From NCBI RefSeq assembly GCF_004332155.1, contig NZ_SJDV01000009.1:1-64000 (forward strand): a stretch of DNA of 64,000 nucleotides, given 5' to 3'. Both the position numbers and the translations under genes were made by a program. Origin of the DNA: Gramella sp. KN1008. GTDB lineage: Bacteria > Bacteroidota > Bacteroidia > Flavobacteriales > Flavobacteriaceae. Shown one piece after another: positions 26,198 to 35,167 of the stretch (its first letter is position 1; every line of letters starts with the position of its first letter). Below the pieces are notes generated by a model. It was not told the DNA's origin, made no database searches, and saw nothing but the letters and a program-made list of their open reading frames with translations.

Positions 26198-26626
26198 TTA
26201 GTCTTCTTCCAGTAATAAATTAAGAGTGACATCTATATTATCCCTTGTAGCCCTGGAATACGGACATACTTCATGAGCTTCATTAACCAGGGTTTCTCCC
26301 ATTTCTGTATCCACTCCCGGAATATAAGAGTCAAGAATCACCGAAAGCTGCAGATCGCCTTCTTCGGTTTTTCCTAATTTCACCGTGGCGGTAACACTAT
26401 ATTCGCCGAGGTTGGCATTATAATCCTTTGCCACGGCTTCCAGCGCAGCTCCAAAGCAGGCAGAGTAGGCAGCTCCGAAAAGCTGTTCTGGGTTGGTGAA
26501 TTTTCCACCTTCACCGCCCATACTTTTGGGAACGGTTTGCTTAATATCCAGAATTCCATCCTCGCTGCTCGTACGGCCATCTCTTCCACCCTGAGTGGTA
26601 ACGGTTGTTTTATACAGGTTTTTCAT
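26198..26626 (-). CDS. Ohr/OsmC family peroxiredoxin
   Basis: The protein reduces organic hydroperoxides with two reactive cysteines. With the start at the ATG at 26626 it has 142 residues and shows Arg15/Arg18, Glu47 in NPEQLF, Cys57 in AYSACF and Cys121 in EVCPYSRATR, the Ohr arrangement. The upstream ATG at 26671 would add 15 residues not seen in the family and is rejected. It is transcribed alone. Confidence 0.92.
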   Translation of the reverse strand: MKNLYKTTVTTQGGRDGRTSSEDGILDIKQTVPKSMGGEGGKFTNPEQLFGAAYSACFGAALEAVAKDYNANLGEYSVTATVKLGKTEEGDLQLSVILDSYIPGVDTEMGETLVNEAHEVCPYSRATRDNIDVTLNLLLEED

Positions 26627-26697
26627 TGCGTGAAATAATTTAAGTAATTTAGTTGAACTCAATATACACATTTAAAAACAGCCTGAAACTGAATTCA

Positions 26698-26705
26698 TAA
26701 ATTTG
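26698..26705 (+). promoter_or_regulatory. Putative -7 element for meaB
   Basis: TAAATTTG is an exact TAnnTTTG match and lies 20 nt before the TTG start at 26726. The distance supports that start. No TTTG -33 box at the usual spacing was seen. Confidence 0.4.
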
Positions 26706-26725
26706 TCTAAACATTCCCCTGAATT

Positions 26726-27802
26726 TTGAATAACGAAAATAGAAAATCGGCTTTAAGCGAGTCTGAGAGTAAACCTTCCTCCAAAAGCGTAAATCCTGAA
26801 TCTGCCAGCCGGATAAGGAATTTTAGAAAGAATAAATTTTCTGAAAAAGATCTTTTACAGGATTTGCTGAACGGAAATAAAACTGCTTTAGGAAGAGGCA
26901 TTACGCTTATTGAAAGCAATCAGAAAACTCATCAGAAGCAAGCCGAATATCTTATAGAAGGAGCCTTGCCTCATGCTCACAAATCCATACGAATAGGAAT
27001 TACCGGTGTTCCAGGAGTGGGAAAAAGCACTTTTATTGAAAGTTTCGGTTCACACTTGATCAAACAGGGTAAAAAAGTGGCAGTTCTTGCAGTGGATCCC
27101 AGCAGTTCGGTCTCGCACGGCAGTATTCTGGGAGATAAGACCAGAATGGAGAACCTTGTAAAGGAAAAAAATGCCTTTATAAGACCATCTCCCAGTGGGG
27201 ATTCTTTAGGTGGAGTTGCAAGAAAGACCAGAGAAAGCATCATTCTTTGTGAAGCTGCGGGTTTTGATGTGATCCTTATAGAAACAGTTGGAGTAGGCCA
27301 GAGTGAAACTACTGTTCACAGCATGACCGATTTCTTTCTGTTACTTAAACTGGCTGGGGCAGGTGACGAATTGCAGGGAATCAAAAGAGGGATCGTAGAG
27401 ATGGCAGACGCCATAGTGATCAATAAGGCCGATGGTGATAATCAGAAACCGGCCAGAGAGGCTAAACTTGAATTTAACAGGGCCCTTCAGCTATATCCTC
27501 CAAAGGAAAGTGCATGGAAACCAGAGGTGAAATTGTGTAGTGCTCTTTATAACGAAGGCGTTTCAGATATCTGGAAGATGATTTCAGAATTCAGGGAGAA
27601 AGTGCAAAAGAATGGATATTTTCAACATAACAGACAGGAACAAAATAAGTTCTGGCTTTTCCAAACCATTAATGATTACCTGAAAAGCAGATTTTATGAT
27701 AAGCCAAAAATAAAAGTCGCCTTGAAGGAACAATTACAGCTTATAGAAGATAACAAGACCACCGCCTTTGCGGCCGCCAAATACCTATTAAGCCTTGGCT
27801 GA
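26726..27802 (+). CDS. meaB: MeaB/ArgK-type GTPase, methylmalonyl-CoA mutase chaperone
   Basis: The 358-residue protein has Walker A GVPGVGKST (about 94-102), the VDPSSS switch, ETVGVGQSET and NKAD for guanine recognition, typical of MeaB-type P-loop GTPases that gate cofactor loading and protect cobalamin mutases. It begins with TTG, 20 nt after a -7 box, and has a variable 40-residue Ser-rich N terminus. No mutase gene is adjacent; the IcmF protein in this window carries its own G domain. The 3' end overlaps the convergent PAP2 gene by 15 bp. Confidence 0.92.
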   Translation: MNNENRKSALSESESKPSSKSVNPESASRIRNFRKNKFSEKDLLQDLLNGNKTALGRGITLIESNQKTHQKQAEYLIEGALPHAHKSIRIGITGVPGVGKSTFIESFGSHLIKQGKKVAVLAVDPSSSVSHGSILGDKTRMENLVKEKNAFIRPSPSGDSLGGVARKTRESIILCEAAGFDVILIETVGVGQSETTVHSMTDFFLLLKLAGAGDELQGIKRGIVEMADAIVINKADGDNQKPAREAKLEFNRALQLYPPKESAWKPEVKLCSALYNEGVSDIWKMISEFREKVQKNGYFQHNRQEQNKFWLFQTINDYLKSRFYDKPKIKVALKEQLQLIEDNKTTAFAAAKYLLSLG

Positions 27803-28369
27803 ATTTTCCTTTAAGATTTTTGCTACGAGGAATTGTCTCAGCCTGTAAAACCCGAAACCAAATAAACCGCCTATTGCCATTCCTGTAATGATATCTCCCG
27901 GATAATGCACTCCAAGGTATATGCGGCTATATGAAACCACTGCGGCCCAGAACAACAGGAAGATAAAGAGTTTAGGGTATACCTTCCGGAAAAGAAGGCT
28001 TAGAAAAACCGCCACTCCCATTGAATTAGCAGCATGCGCAGAGAAATATCCAAAACGGCCGCATCTTACGGCAACGAACCGGGCATACTCCATGACCCCT
28101 TCCTGCCGGCAAGGCCTGGGTCTTTCAAAACCATGTTTAAAAAGATTTGCCAACTGGTCTGTAGCAGTAATGAGCAAAGCCACTACCACCATTGTGATCA
28201 AGGTTGGCTTCCAGCCGAAATTTCGAAATATAAGATATAGCAATACTGCATATAACGGAATTGCCATCCATTTATCACTGATTGCTATCCATAGCCAGTC
28301 CCATTCCTCTGAACCCAGGTTGTTCAGAAAAAGAAAAAGCTCTTTATCTAATTGGGCCAGCTTCTCCAT
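27788..28369 (-). CDS. PAP2-type phosphatase (membrane)
   Basis: The 193-residue protein has about five hydrophobic helices and the three PAP2 motifs: KHGFERPRP (KX6RP), SAHAANS (in place of PSGH) and SRIYLGVHYPGD (SRX5HX3D). Such enzymes hydrolyse undecaprenyl pyrophosphate or phosphatidic acid type substrates at the outer face of the inner membrane. The start ATG shares a base with the TAA of the preceding 76-codon gene (TAATG), indicating coupling. Confidence 0.92.
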   Translation of the reverse strand: MEKLAQLDKELFLFLNNLGSEEWDWLWIAISDKWMAIPLYAVLLYLIFRNFGWKPTLITMVVVALLITATDQLANLFKHGFERPRPCRQEGVMEYARFVAVRCGRFGYFSAHAANSMGVAVFLSLLFRKVYPKLFIFLLFWAAVVSYSRIYLGVHYPGDIITGMAIGGLFGFGFYRLRQFLVAKILKENSAKA

Positions 28370-28599
28370 TAATCTTCTTCGTATCGGGAAACTTCACGAT
28401 CGTAGAACTCATTCGCCTGAGTGATAAGACCCTCAGCCTCACTGCTGAGTTCTTTTTCATCTTCCTTATCAAAATCCTCCAGCCACTCTACCTCATCATT
28501 CGTAAGATCGATAATGAAACGTGGATATTCGGTATGTATCACAAAAATGGAGTCGGGAAAATCGGTATTATCACCCAGTATAAATCTTGGAAGTTCCAT
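28369..28599 (-). CDS. Conserved small acidic protein, function unknown
   Basis: The 76-residue protein starts MELPRFILGDNTDFPDSIFVIHTEYPRF, then has an acidic helix with DEVEWLEDFDKEDEKEL. The PRFI...FPDSIFVIHTEYPRFI segment looks like a small beta fold; I do not recognise a named domain. It is coupled by a TAATG overlap to the PAP2 gene and lies 18 bp after the MATE gene, so it belongs to an operon with both. No transmembrane segment is visible. Confidence 0.8.
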   Translation of the reverse strand: MELPRFILGDNTDFPDSIFVIHTEYPRFIIDLTNDEVEWLEDFDKEDEKELSSEAEGLITQANEFYDREVSRYEED

Positions 28600-28600
28600 A

Positions 28601-28614
28601 TATCTAGTATCTAG
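28601..28614. repeat. Heptamer dimer TATCTAG x2
   Basis: TATCTAG occurs twice in direct succession in the 17-bp gap between the MATE stop codon and the 76-residue gene. Taken alone this is weak; it is listed because the 7-bp period recurs in other intergenic gaps here. Confidence 0.45.
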
Positions 28615-28616
28615 TT

Positions 28617-29978
28617 TTAAACTTTTATAATCTCTTTTGTAAGAATAAGCTTTTTGCTTAAGTAATTAAATCTGAAATATAACAATAATGCCGAGGATGT
28701 CAAGCCTGCCAGTAGTCCCAGCCAGATTCCCATACTACCCATTCTTTCTTCCTGACCAAAATAATAACTTACGGGAAAACCTATTACCCAGTAAGCGATA
28801 AAACAGATGAGCGTGGGTAATTTTACGTCCTGCAGCCCTCTTAAGGCTCCAAGGATCACCACCTGCATCCCGTCACTTAGCTGAAAAACCGCAGCTACGA
28901 TAAGCAACTGTGCAGCAAGAGTTACCACCTCTAAATTATCTATATAAAAGCCGGGCAGGATATCATTAAGCAATATGAAAAGAATGGCAAAAATGCCCAT
29001 TATACAGAAAACAAGTAAAAAGATGGAAAAGCTGATCCGCCTCAATTCCCTGTATGCTTTTAAGCCAACCTGATTACCAACTCTAATCGTTGCCGTTACC
29101 CCGAGTCCTACCGCGATCATAAAAGTCATTGAAGAAAGATTAAGCGCGATCTGGTTTGCCGCCTGCGGATTGGTACCAAGGTTTCCTGCCAGAAAGACCG
29201 TAGCGGTAAAAATAGCCACCTCAAAGAACATTTGTAAGGCGGTTGGAAATCCAAGGGCTAATAGACGTTTGAAAATGTCCCACTTCAGCATTTCCTTTTT
29301 TGACCATTTGAAATATTCTACGAATTTGGATTTCCTTCTCAATATTTCCCAGACGAACCAGAGCATGAAAAATCTTGAAATAAGAGTACCAATCGCTGCT
29401 CCTTCCAGTTCTAGTCTCGGGAAGATCCATATTCCGTAGATCAATAAATAATTGAATACCACATTCACTACATTCGCCAGTAGTGTGGCGTACATGGCAT
29501 AACGGGTTTGTGAAAGCCCATCTGCGAACTGCTTGAAGGCCTGGAAAGCCATCAGCGGGAGCATTGAAAATGCCACAATATTAAGATAGGGAATCGCCAG
29601 CTCTACCACTTCAGGAGGTTGATCCAGGTAATAAAGAGCGGGTTTGGCGATAAGAAGGATAAGAAAAAGGAAAAGACCATTCAATGTGCTAAGAATGAGT
29701 CCGTGGTGAAAAAAGCTTCTTCCACTTTCCAGATCTTCAGCACCATCGGCCTCAGCTATTAGCGGAGTGATGGCAAAGGAAAAACCTATTCCTAAGGACA
29801 TGGCGATAAACACCAGCGCGTTGCCTAGGGAAACTGCCGCCAGTGGGGCGGCCCCTAATCTCCCTATCATCAGATTATCAACCAGCCCTACCATCACATG
29901 GCCGAGTTGGCCAAGCATCACAGGATAGGCTATATTCAGGTTTCTTCTGAACTCTTTTGTATAGGCTGAAAGCTGCAA
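28617..29978 (-). CDS. MATE family efflux transporter
   Basis: The 453-residue protein has about 12 hydrophobic helices in two homologous halves, begins with the typical NLAYPVMLGQLGHVMVGLVDN (about 14-34) and has SRFFMLWFVWEI and GLGVTATIRVGNQVG, the latter a MatE repeat signature. It is probably a Na+- or H+-coupled exporter of cationic compounds or drugs in the inner membrane. It heads an operon with the small acidic protein and the PAP2 phosphatase. Confidence 0.93.
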   Translation of the reverse strand: MQLSAYTKEFRRNLNIAYPVMLGQLGHVMVGLVDNLMIGRLGAAPLAAVSLGNALVFIAMSLGIGFSFAITPLIAEADGAEDLESGRSFFHHGLILSTLNGLFLFLILLIAKPALYYLDQPPEVVELAIPYLNIVAFSMLPLMAFQAFKQFADGLSQTRYAMYATLLANVVNVVFNYLLIYGIWIFPRLELEGAAIGTLISRFFMLWFVWEILRRKSKFVEYFKWSKKEMLKWDIFKRLLALGFPTALQMFFEVAIFTATVFLAGNLGTNPQAANQIALNLSSMTFMIAVGLGVTATIRVGNQVGLKAYRELRRISFSIFLLVFCIMGIFAILFILLNDILPGFYIDNLEVVTLAAQLLIVAAVFQLSDGMQVVILGALRGLQDVKLPTLICFIAYWVIGFPVSYYFGQEERMGSMGIWLGLLAGLTSSALLLYFRFNYLSKKLILTKEIIKV

Positions 29979-30056
29979 ATCTAAATTTTAGGTTTGCAAA
30001 GGTAGCCGCTTTAGTTGTCTTTTAAAGGGATATAGACTGAAATTCTTTCACTGGTT

Positions 30057-31478
30057 TTAATCGGGCATTTCAGCAGTCTCATTACTTATATTATCCAGCC
30101 CGTACTTGTCTACCAGATACATTAAAGAGGCCATGGTTGCCGCTCCCAGTTCCAGTTCTCTTTTATTAACTTTATCAAAGGTATCACTAGCGGCGTGGTG
30201 ATAATCAAAATACCGCTGCGAATCGGGTCTTAAACCGGCAAGAACGATATTACCATCTTTTAGAGGTCCTATATCTGCTCCACTTCCACCCTGCTCGAAA
30301 TAATGGATAAGGTAAGGTTTGAATAATCTTTTCCAGGAAAGGATCTTATTGAACTGGGTGTCATTTGCTGTAATACTGAATCCTCTGGGTGTAAATCCTC
30401 CGGCGTCACTCTCCAGTGCAAAAACATGCTCTTCATTTTGAGCCCTGGCAACCTCGGCATATTTATTACCACCACGGAGTCCGTTTTCTTCGTTCATAAA
30501 GAGAACAACTCTTACCGTTCGTTTTGGTTTATATCCGGTTTCCTTAAATAAACGAAGCACTTCCATAGACTGCACCACACCGGCACCATCATCATGAGCT
30601 CCATCCCCGAGATCCCAGGAATCCAGATGGCCGCCAACCACCATAATCTCATCTGGATAGTCAGTACCGGTAATTTCGCCAATGACGTTATAGGACTCCA
30701 CATCCTCGTGCTGCTCACAATTAAGTTTAAAATAGAACTGAAGGTCTTTCTGAAGCTTCAGGATACTACTTAAATATTCGGCATCGTTGGTAGAAATAGC
30801 TGCTGCGGGAATCCGTTTGTCTACCGGCGTATCTCCATAGCTCATGGAACCAGTATGCGGATAATCGTCCAGCCTTAGATTCATGGACCTAACGATTACA
30901 CCAACCGCACCATATTTTGCAGCTTCCTTCGCACCTGAATAACGCTGATCCACACAGCCTCCATAGGCTTCAAAAGTATGAATAAGATCGGCACGCATGG
31001 GACGGTTAAAGAAAACGATCTTTCCTTCAATATTTTCCCTTCCGTATTCGGCCAGTTGCTCCAGCCCCTGAACCTCGATAACCTCGGCTTTAGTCCCGCC
31101 GGTAGGAGTCGCAACCGAGCCGCCCAGGGCTGTAATATTAACATTTCTCGACGATCCCGGACCAGTTTGCACATAAGCAAATTCTCTTTCTCCTCTTGTC
31201 CATTTAGGAACCATTACTGGTTGAAGCCACACCTTATCCAGTCCAAGCTCTTCCAGTTCAGCTTTCGTATACTCCACAGCCTGCTGGGCATTATAAGAAC
31301 CAGACAACCTTCCACCAATTTCATTGGATAAATGATCCAGCCATTCATAACTCTTCCCATTAAGAAGAGACATGTCATAGATCTTTCTAATATTAAGGGA
31401 ATCCTCTATATATTGGTTTTGGGCGGAGACCGAAATCCCCGAAAAAAGCATAACAAATGCCAGGTAGAATGGTTTCAT
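30057..31478 (-). CDS. Secreted M28 family aminopeptidase/carboxypeptidase (PGCP-like)
   Basis: The 473-residue enzyme has a signal peptide (1-19, ending SVSAQ), a PA insertion domain (about 120-250) and an M28 di-zinc catalytic domain with GGHLDSWD (about 285-292), AHDDGAG (297-303), NEENGLRGG (332-340) and ESDAGGF (about 358-364). These supply the zinc ligands and catalytic Glu. It is likely exported to the periplasm or surface and releases amino acids from peptides. Transcribed alone. Confidence 0.93.
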   Translation of the reverse strand: MKPFYLAFVMLFSGISVSAQNQYIEDSLNIRKIYDMSLLNGKSYEWLDHLSNEIGGRLSGSYNAQQAVEYTKAELEELGLDKVWLQPVMVPKWTRGEREFAYVQTGPGSSRNVNITALGGSVATPTGGTKAEVIEVQGLEQLAEYGRENIEGKIVFFNRPMRADLIHTFEAYGGCVDQRYSGAKEAAKYGAVGVIVRSMNLRLDDYPHTGSMSYGDTPVDKRIPAAAISTNDAEYLSSILKLQKDLQFYFKLNCEQHEDVESYNVIGEITGTDYPDEIMVVGGHLDSWDLGDGAHDDGAGVVQSMEVLRLFKETGYKPKRTVRVVLFMNEENGLRGGNKYAEVARAQNEEHVFALESDAGGFTPRGFSITANDTQFNKILSWKRLFKPYLIHYFEQGGSGADIGPLKDGNIVLAGLRPDSQRYFDYHHAASDTFDKVNKRELELGAATMASLMYLVDKYGLDNISNETAEMPD

Positions 31479-31538
31479 CTTACAGATTTTAGGCTGCTAA
31501 TTAACATTAAAATTTTCACTTTTGCGAACTAACCAATT

Positions 31539-32423
31539 TCAATTCTTTTCGTGTCTTAGCTGCTCCCTGTATTCATCAAGGTTTTTCAGAATTTCGGGTG
31601 CCAGACTTGGTTCTTTCACCTCTTTATAACGGGTTAGTTCTTCATAGAGTATTCTTGCAACCAAATACCGCGCCACAGACTTTTCGTCTGAAGGGATAAC
31701 ATACCAAGGAGCATTACCGGTAGAAGTCCTGTTTATCGCATCTTCGTAACATTTCCGATATTCTCCCCAGAGTGTACGCTCCTTTAGATCGCCTGGGGAA
31801 AACTTCCAGTTCTTGTTAGGTTTGTCCAGTCTTCTTAACAATCTTGCTCTTTGTTCCTCCTTGGATATATGCAGAAAGAACTTAAAGATAATCGTACCGT
31901 TCTGAACAAGATGCTCTTCGAAATTCCTGATCTGTTCAAAGCGCTGGTCCCAGAACTTTTCATCAATATCCTCCACCTCCTTTATATTCGGTAGATTTTC
32001 ATTCAGAATATATTCGGGATGAACCCTTGTGACCAGTACATTTTCATAATGAGTGCGGTTAAAAACCCCAAACTTACCCCGTTCCGGCAGGGCGATATAA
32101 TGCCTCCAGAGAAAATCATGTTTTAATTCCTTTTGCGATGGCACCTTAAAACTATGTACCACCACTCCCCGGCTGTTGAAATCCCTGAAAACTTCCCTTA
32201 TAAGGCTATCCTTACCGGCCGTATCCATACCCTGTAAACAAATAAGCACGGAATACCTAGCATGAGCATATAAAGTATCCTGCCACTCCCCTAGCTTTTC
32301 TCTTGTTTCCCGAAGTTCGTTCTTAAGATCATCTTTAGTCATTCCCAGGTCAAGGGAAGTTTGCCGACTGGAGAGTGATATTTGAGAATTGATTTTAAAA
32401 TCCTGAAGGTCTTTATACTGCAT
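31539..32423 (-). CDS. Polyphosphate kinase 2 family protein
   Basis: The protein of 294 residues phosphorylates nucleotides from polyphosphate (or AMP/ADP kinase activity depending on class). It has Walker A GMDTAGKDS (about 69-77), the lid HYENVLVTRV, and ends KNLDEYREQLRHEKN. The ATG at 32423 is chosen because an in-frame upstream ATG at 32711 would lie inside the divergent GNAT gene and encode unrelated sequence. A -7-like TATATTTA at 32442-32449 precedes the ATG. Confidence 0.92.
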   Translation of the reverse strand: MQYKDLQDFKINSQISLSSRQTSLDLGMTKDDLKNELRETREKLGEWQDTLYAHARYSVLICLQGMDTAGKDSLIREVFRDFNSRGVVVHSFKVPSQKELKHDFLWRHYIALPERGKFGVFNRTHYENVLVTRVHPEYILNENLPNIKEVEDIDEKFWDQRFEQIRNFEEHLVQNGTIIFKFFLHISKEEQRARLLRRLDKPNKNWKFSPGDLKERTLWGEYRKCYEDAINRTSTGNAPWYVIPSDEKSVARYLVARILYEELTRYKEVKEPSLAPEILKNLDEYREQLRHEKN

Positions 32424-32474
32424 AGCTTTAGGCTTTGCCCCTAAATATACGACCTTTAAGAGATTTAATTTTTT

Positions 32475-32482
32475 TATCTTCG
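32475..32482 (+). promoter_or_regulatory. Putative -7 element for the GNAT gene
   Basis: TATCTTCG differs from the TAnnTTTG consensus at one base and lies 18 nt before the TTG start at 32500. It supports the use of TTG there. Confidence 0.35.
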
Positions 32483-32499
32483 CAGCAAATATTATCACC

Positions 32500-33105
32500 T
32501 TGGACAAACTGGAAAAACAAGATATTATAGATAAGGTAGCTACCTTGTTAAAGGAGATCCCGTCTTCTCTGGAAGTTGTGAGAGAAGGGAGAAATCGTGA
32601 CGAAAGGTTTAAATATCTCGCTACCCATATGGTGGAAAAAGCGATTGAGAAAGACGCGCTAATCGTTTCTGAAAATGGCCAGGGAATCGCTATCCTTTTT
32701 AAAACAAGCAAAAAGGATGATAATATCTGGAAGGATCTTTGGGCTCAGCTAAAACTTGTGGTAAATGTTACCGGGGTGAAGAATGCCATGAACATCCTGA
32801 AAACTCAAAAATACATCAAGGATCAGCGTCCCCAGGAAGGGGAATACCTTTACTGCTGGTTTTGGGGAATTCTAAAGGAATCCCGTGGTGCAGAGACCCA
32901 GGTTGGAAAGGAAATGAAAGACGAATTCTTCAGGATCGCCCATGATACAGGACTGGAACTATATGCAGAAACCCGCGGAAGAACGAACGCTATCGTTTAC
33001 CAACGGGTTGGTTTTACTCTTTTTCATGAATGGGATCATCCCAGTGGAGATAAGATGTACTTTCTGAAATACGATCCTAAGAATCCCCGAAACAAAAGAC
33101 CTTAG
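32500..33105 (+). CDS. GNAT family acetyltransferase-like protein
   Basis: The 201-residue protein shows a GNAT-like C-terminal half with LYCWFWGILKESRGAETQVGKEMKDEF (about 110-137) and the strand-helix-strand GLELYAETRGRTNAIVYQRVGF (about 145-166), corresponding to the CoA-binding and acceptor motifs. No full R/QxxGxG/A signature is visible, so the activity is not certain. The start is TTG. The gene overlaps the convergent response regulator by 4 bp and is divergent from PPK2. Confidence 0.7.
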   Translation: MDKLEKQDIIDKVATLLKEIPSSLEVVREGRNRDERFKYLATHMVEKAIEKDALIVSENGQGIAILFKTSKKDDNIWKDLWAQLKLVVNVTGVKNAMNILKTQKYIKDQRPQEGEYLYCWFWGILKESRGAETQVGKEMKDEFFRIAHDTGLELYAETRGRTNAIVYQRVGFTLFHEWDHPSGDKMYFLKYDPKNPRNKRP

Positions 33106-34268
33106 AATCTGCTTCCAAAGAGTTTCACATCTTCATCGGTAATCTGTTTACCGCCCAGGATTATAAGACGTTCAACTACATTTCTTAATTCTCTCACGTT
33201 TCCTCTCCACTCATTGTCTTTAAGAACATTTATAGCTTCAGGGGTAAATTCCTTCTTATTGGTTCCCTGTTCCTGTGCTATCTTTTCGCTGAAATAATCT
33301 ACCAGCAACGGAATATCCTCTTTTCGGTCCTTTAAAGCAGGTACTTCTATAAGTATAACCGCAAGGCGGTGATAGAGATCTTCTCTAAAATTGTTATCCT
33401 CAATCTCCTTTTTCAGGTCCTTGTTCGTGGCAGCAATCACTCGTACATCTATTTTTATGTCCTTATCGCTTCCTACCCTTGAGATCCTGTTCTCCTGCAG
33501 AGCGCGTAAAACTTTAGCCTGGGCTGAAAGGCTCATATCGCCTATCTCGTCCAGAAAGATTGTTCCTTTATTAGCTGCCTCAAATTTCCCGGCCCTGTCC
33601 TTATTGGCTGAAGTAAAAGCGCCCTTTACATGCCCGAACAATTCACTTTCGATAAGTTCTGAAGGTATCGCGGCACAGTTCACCTCTACCATAGGACCTT
33701 TGGAACGATCGCTCTTCTGGTGAAGCCAGTGAGCGACAAGTTCCTTCCCAGTACCATTTGGTCCGGTAATCAAGACTCGCGCATCTGTATGAGCAACTTT
33801 TTCTATCATGTCCTTGATGCGTTTAATGGCATCAGACTCCCCGATCATCTGGTAGTTTTTGCTAACTTTCTTCTTGAGCCGTGTGTTTTCCACCACCAGT
33901 TCCTTGCGGTCCAGAGCATTGCGCACTGTATTGAGAAGCCTGTTAAGATCTGGCGGTTTAGAAATATAGTCAAAAGCTCCTATTTTCATGGTATTAACGG
34001 CAGTGTCCAGATCGCCATGCCCTGAGATCATCACAACCGGGATCTCTGGTTTTATCTTCTTCACAGCTTCCAGAACCTCTACTCCGTCCATTTTAGGCAT
34101 TTTTATATCGCATAAAATCAGATCGAAATCCTCGTTCTTAACCAATTCCATTCCTTCAAGGCCATCTGCGGCTTCCACCACCTCATAGTCCTTACTTTCT
34201 TCGGTAAGGATCTTGTTAAGTACCCTTCGAATAGACGCTTCGTCTTCTATTAATAAAATTCGTGCCAT
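33102..34268 (-). CDS. Sigma-54-type response regulator without DNA-binding domain
   Basis: The 388-residue protein has a receiver domain (about 3-118) with the phosphorylatable Asp54 in ILCDIKMPKMDG, and an AAA+ domain (about 140-375) with Walker A GPNGTGKE (169-176), the sigma-54 loop GAFTSA (216-221, instead of GAFTGA) and Walker B FLDEIGD (238-244). It ends soon after the AAA+ lid (ending DVKLFGSRF), so the usual Fis-type HTH domain is missing. It probably activates sigma-54 promoters from solution or via oligomer contacts, as known for HTH-less members. The start overlaps the stop of the next upstream gene by one base. Confidence 0.93.
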   Translation of the reverse strand: MARILLIEDEASIRRVLNKILTEESKDYEVVEAADGLEGMELVKNEDFDLILCDIKMPKMDGVEVLEAVKKIKPEIPVVMISGHGDLDTAVNTMKIGAFDYISKPPDLNRLLNTVRNALDRKELVVENTRLKKKVSKNYQMIGESDAIKRIKDMIEKVAHTDARVLITGPNGTGKELVAHWLHQKSDRSKGPMVEVNCAAIPSELIESELFGHVKGAFTSANKDRAGKFEAANKGTIFLDEIGDMSLSAQAKVLRALQENRISRVGSDKDIKIDVRVIAATNKDLKKEIEDNNFREDLYHRLAVILIEVPALKDRKEDIPLLVDYFSEKIAQEQGTNKKEFTPEAINVLKDNEWRGNVRELRNVVERLIILGGKQITDEDVKLFGSRF

Positions 34269-35167
34269 TAGAATATTGAAAATTTTAGTCCGCTACGAGC
34301 ATAAAAGGTATTAATCTCGTTTATGGTATATACATCGTTTTTATCGGCATCTCTCAGCCTTATATCATTTAGGATTGTGTGTCCCGCATAAACATAGAAC
34401 CTGAGATGTTCAGTAATCTTATACTGGTATTCCAGTCCGCTTAGTAATACGGTCATCGAAATACTTTCCGCCAGTTCATCGGCAACAGAGCCTGAAGGGG
34501 TTGCATCAAAATTTTTCTGAATATTAGCAAAAAATCCATCCAGGGTCGCAAATGCTTCCAGGCTATGTTTATCGTTAAAATAATACTTTATATTGGATTT
34601 TGGGGTACCAACCATGTAAGACCAGTTTTCATCCCATCGTTTATGATAATTTAGTATGGGCAGAGGGAATGGGAATCCGGTAGTGGTTGAATAGTGTAAT
34701 CCGAGAATCAGCCGCCAGTTATCCTCGTAATTTTCATCTTCTCTTATTTTCACGAAGAATAAGGAGCCTGTATAAATAAGATCATCGTTCAATATTTCAT
34801 TCCTTGAGAAATTAGAGGCAATTTTAAGCCCTCCCTGGGCCCCAAAACGCCAATCCTCATCTATCTTGAAAGTATAACCAAGCGTTGCGGTGAAGGACTG
34901 AAACCTGTCTAGTAAATCAGTATTAAAATCTTCAGGATCATCATATACAAAATGTACATTCCTGTATTCCAGCCCCGGAACCAGATATGTACCTTCATTC
35001 CCCACTCGTATGGGGAATGCTACCGAGCTTCTAAATCTTCGGAAAGAATTATCAGAATTTTTCTGAGGAAAATAAGTGTATTCTATCCTGGCAAGGTCTG
35101 TATTCTGTGCAAACCCACAGCAAGTTATGAAAAAGACCAGAATTGGGACTATTAACTTATGCATCAT
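34268..35167 (-). CDS. DUF6268-like outer-membrane beta-barrel protein
   Basis: The 299-residue protein has a signal peptide (1-20, ending TCCGFAQ; the cysteines could also serve a lipobox less likely) and a string of amphipathic beta strands ending in the aromatic F at the C terminus (SGLKFSIF). The alternating aromatic pattern and terminal Phe are usual for outer-membrane barrels. It shares one base with the response regulator start and overlaps the MscS gene by 11 bp, so all three are co-transcribed. The role is unknown. Confidence 0.72.
   Translation of the reverse strand: MMHKLIVPILVFFITCCGFAQNTDLARIEYTYFPQKNSDNSFRRFRSSVAFPIRVGNEGTYLVPGLEYRNVHFVYDDPEDFNTDLLDRFQSFTATLGYTFKIDEDWRFGAQGGLKIASNFSRNEILNDDLIYTGSLFFVKIREDENYEDNWRLILGLHYSTTTGFPFPLPILNYHKRWDENWSYMVGTPKSNIKYYFNDKHSLEAFATLDGFFANIQKNFDATPSGSVADELAESISMTVLLSGLEYQYKITEHLRFYVYAGHTILNDIRLRDADKNDVYTINEINTFYARSGLKFSIF

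Noticed and set aside
26627-26671. Upstream ATG for the Ohr-like protein
   Set aside because: Ohr proteins start at the MKNLYKT position; the extra 15 residues have no counterpart.
32424-32711. N-terminal extension of the PPK2 frame by 96 codons
   Set aside because: It lies inside the divergent GNAT gene on the opposite strand; the ATG at 32423 begins the conserved protein and has a -7-like box before it.
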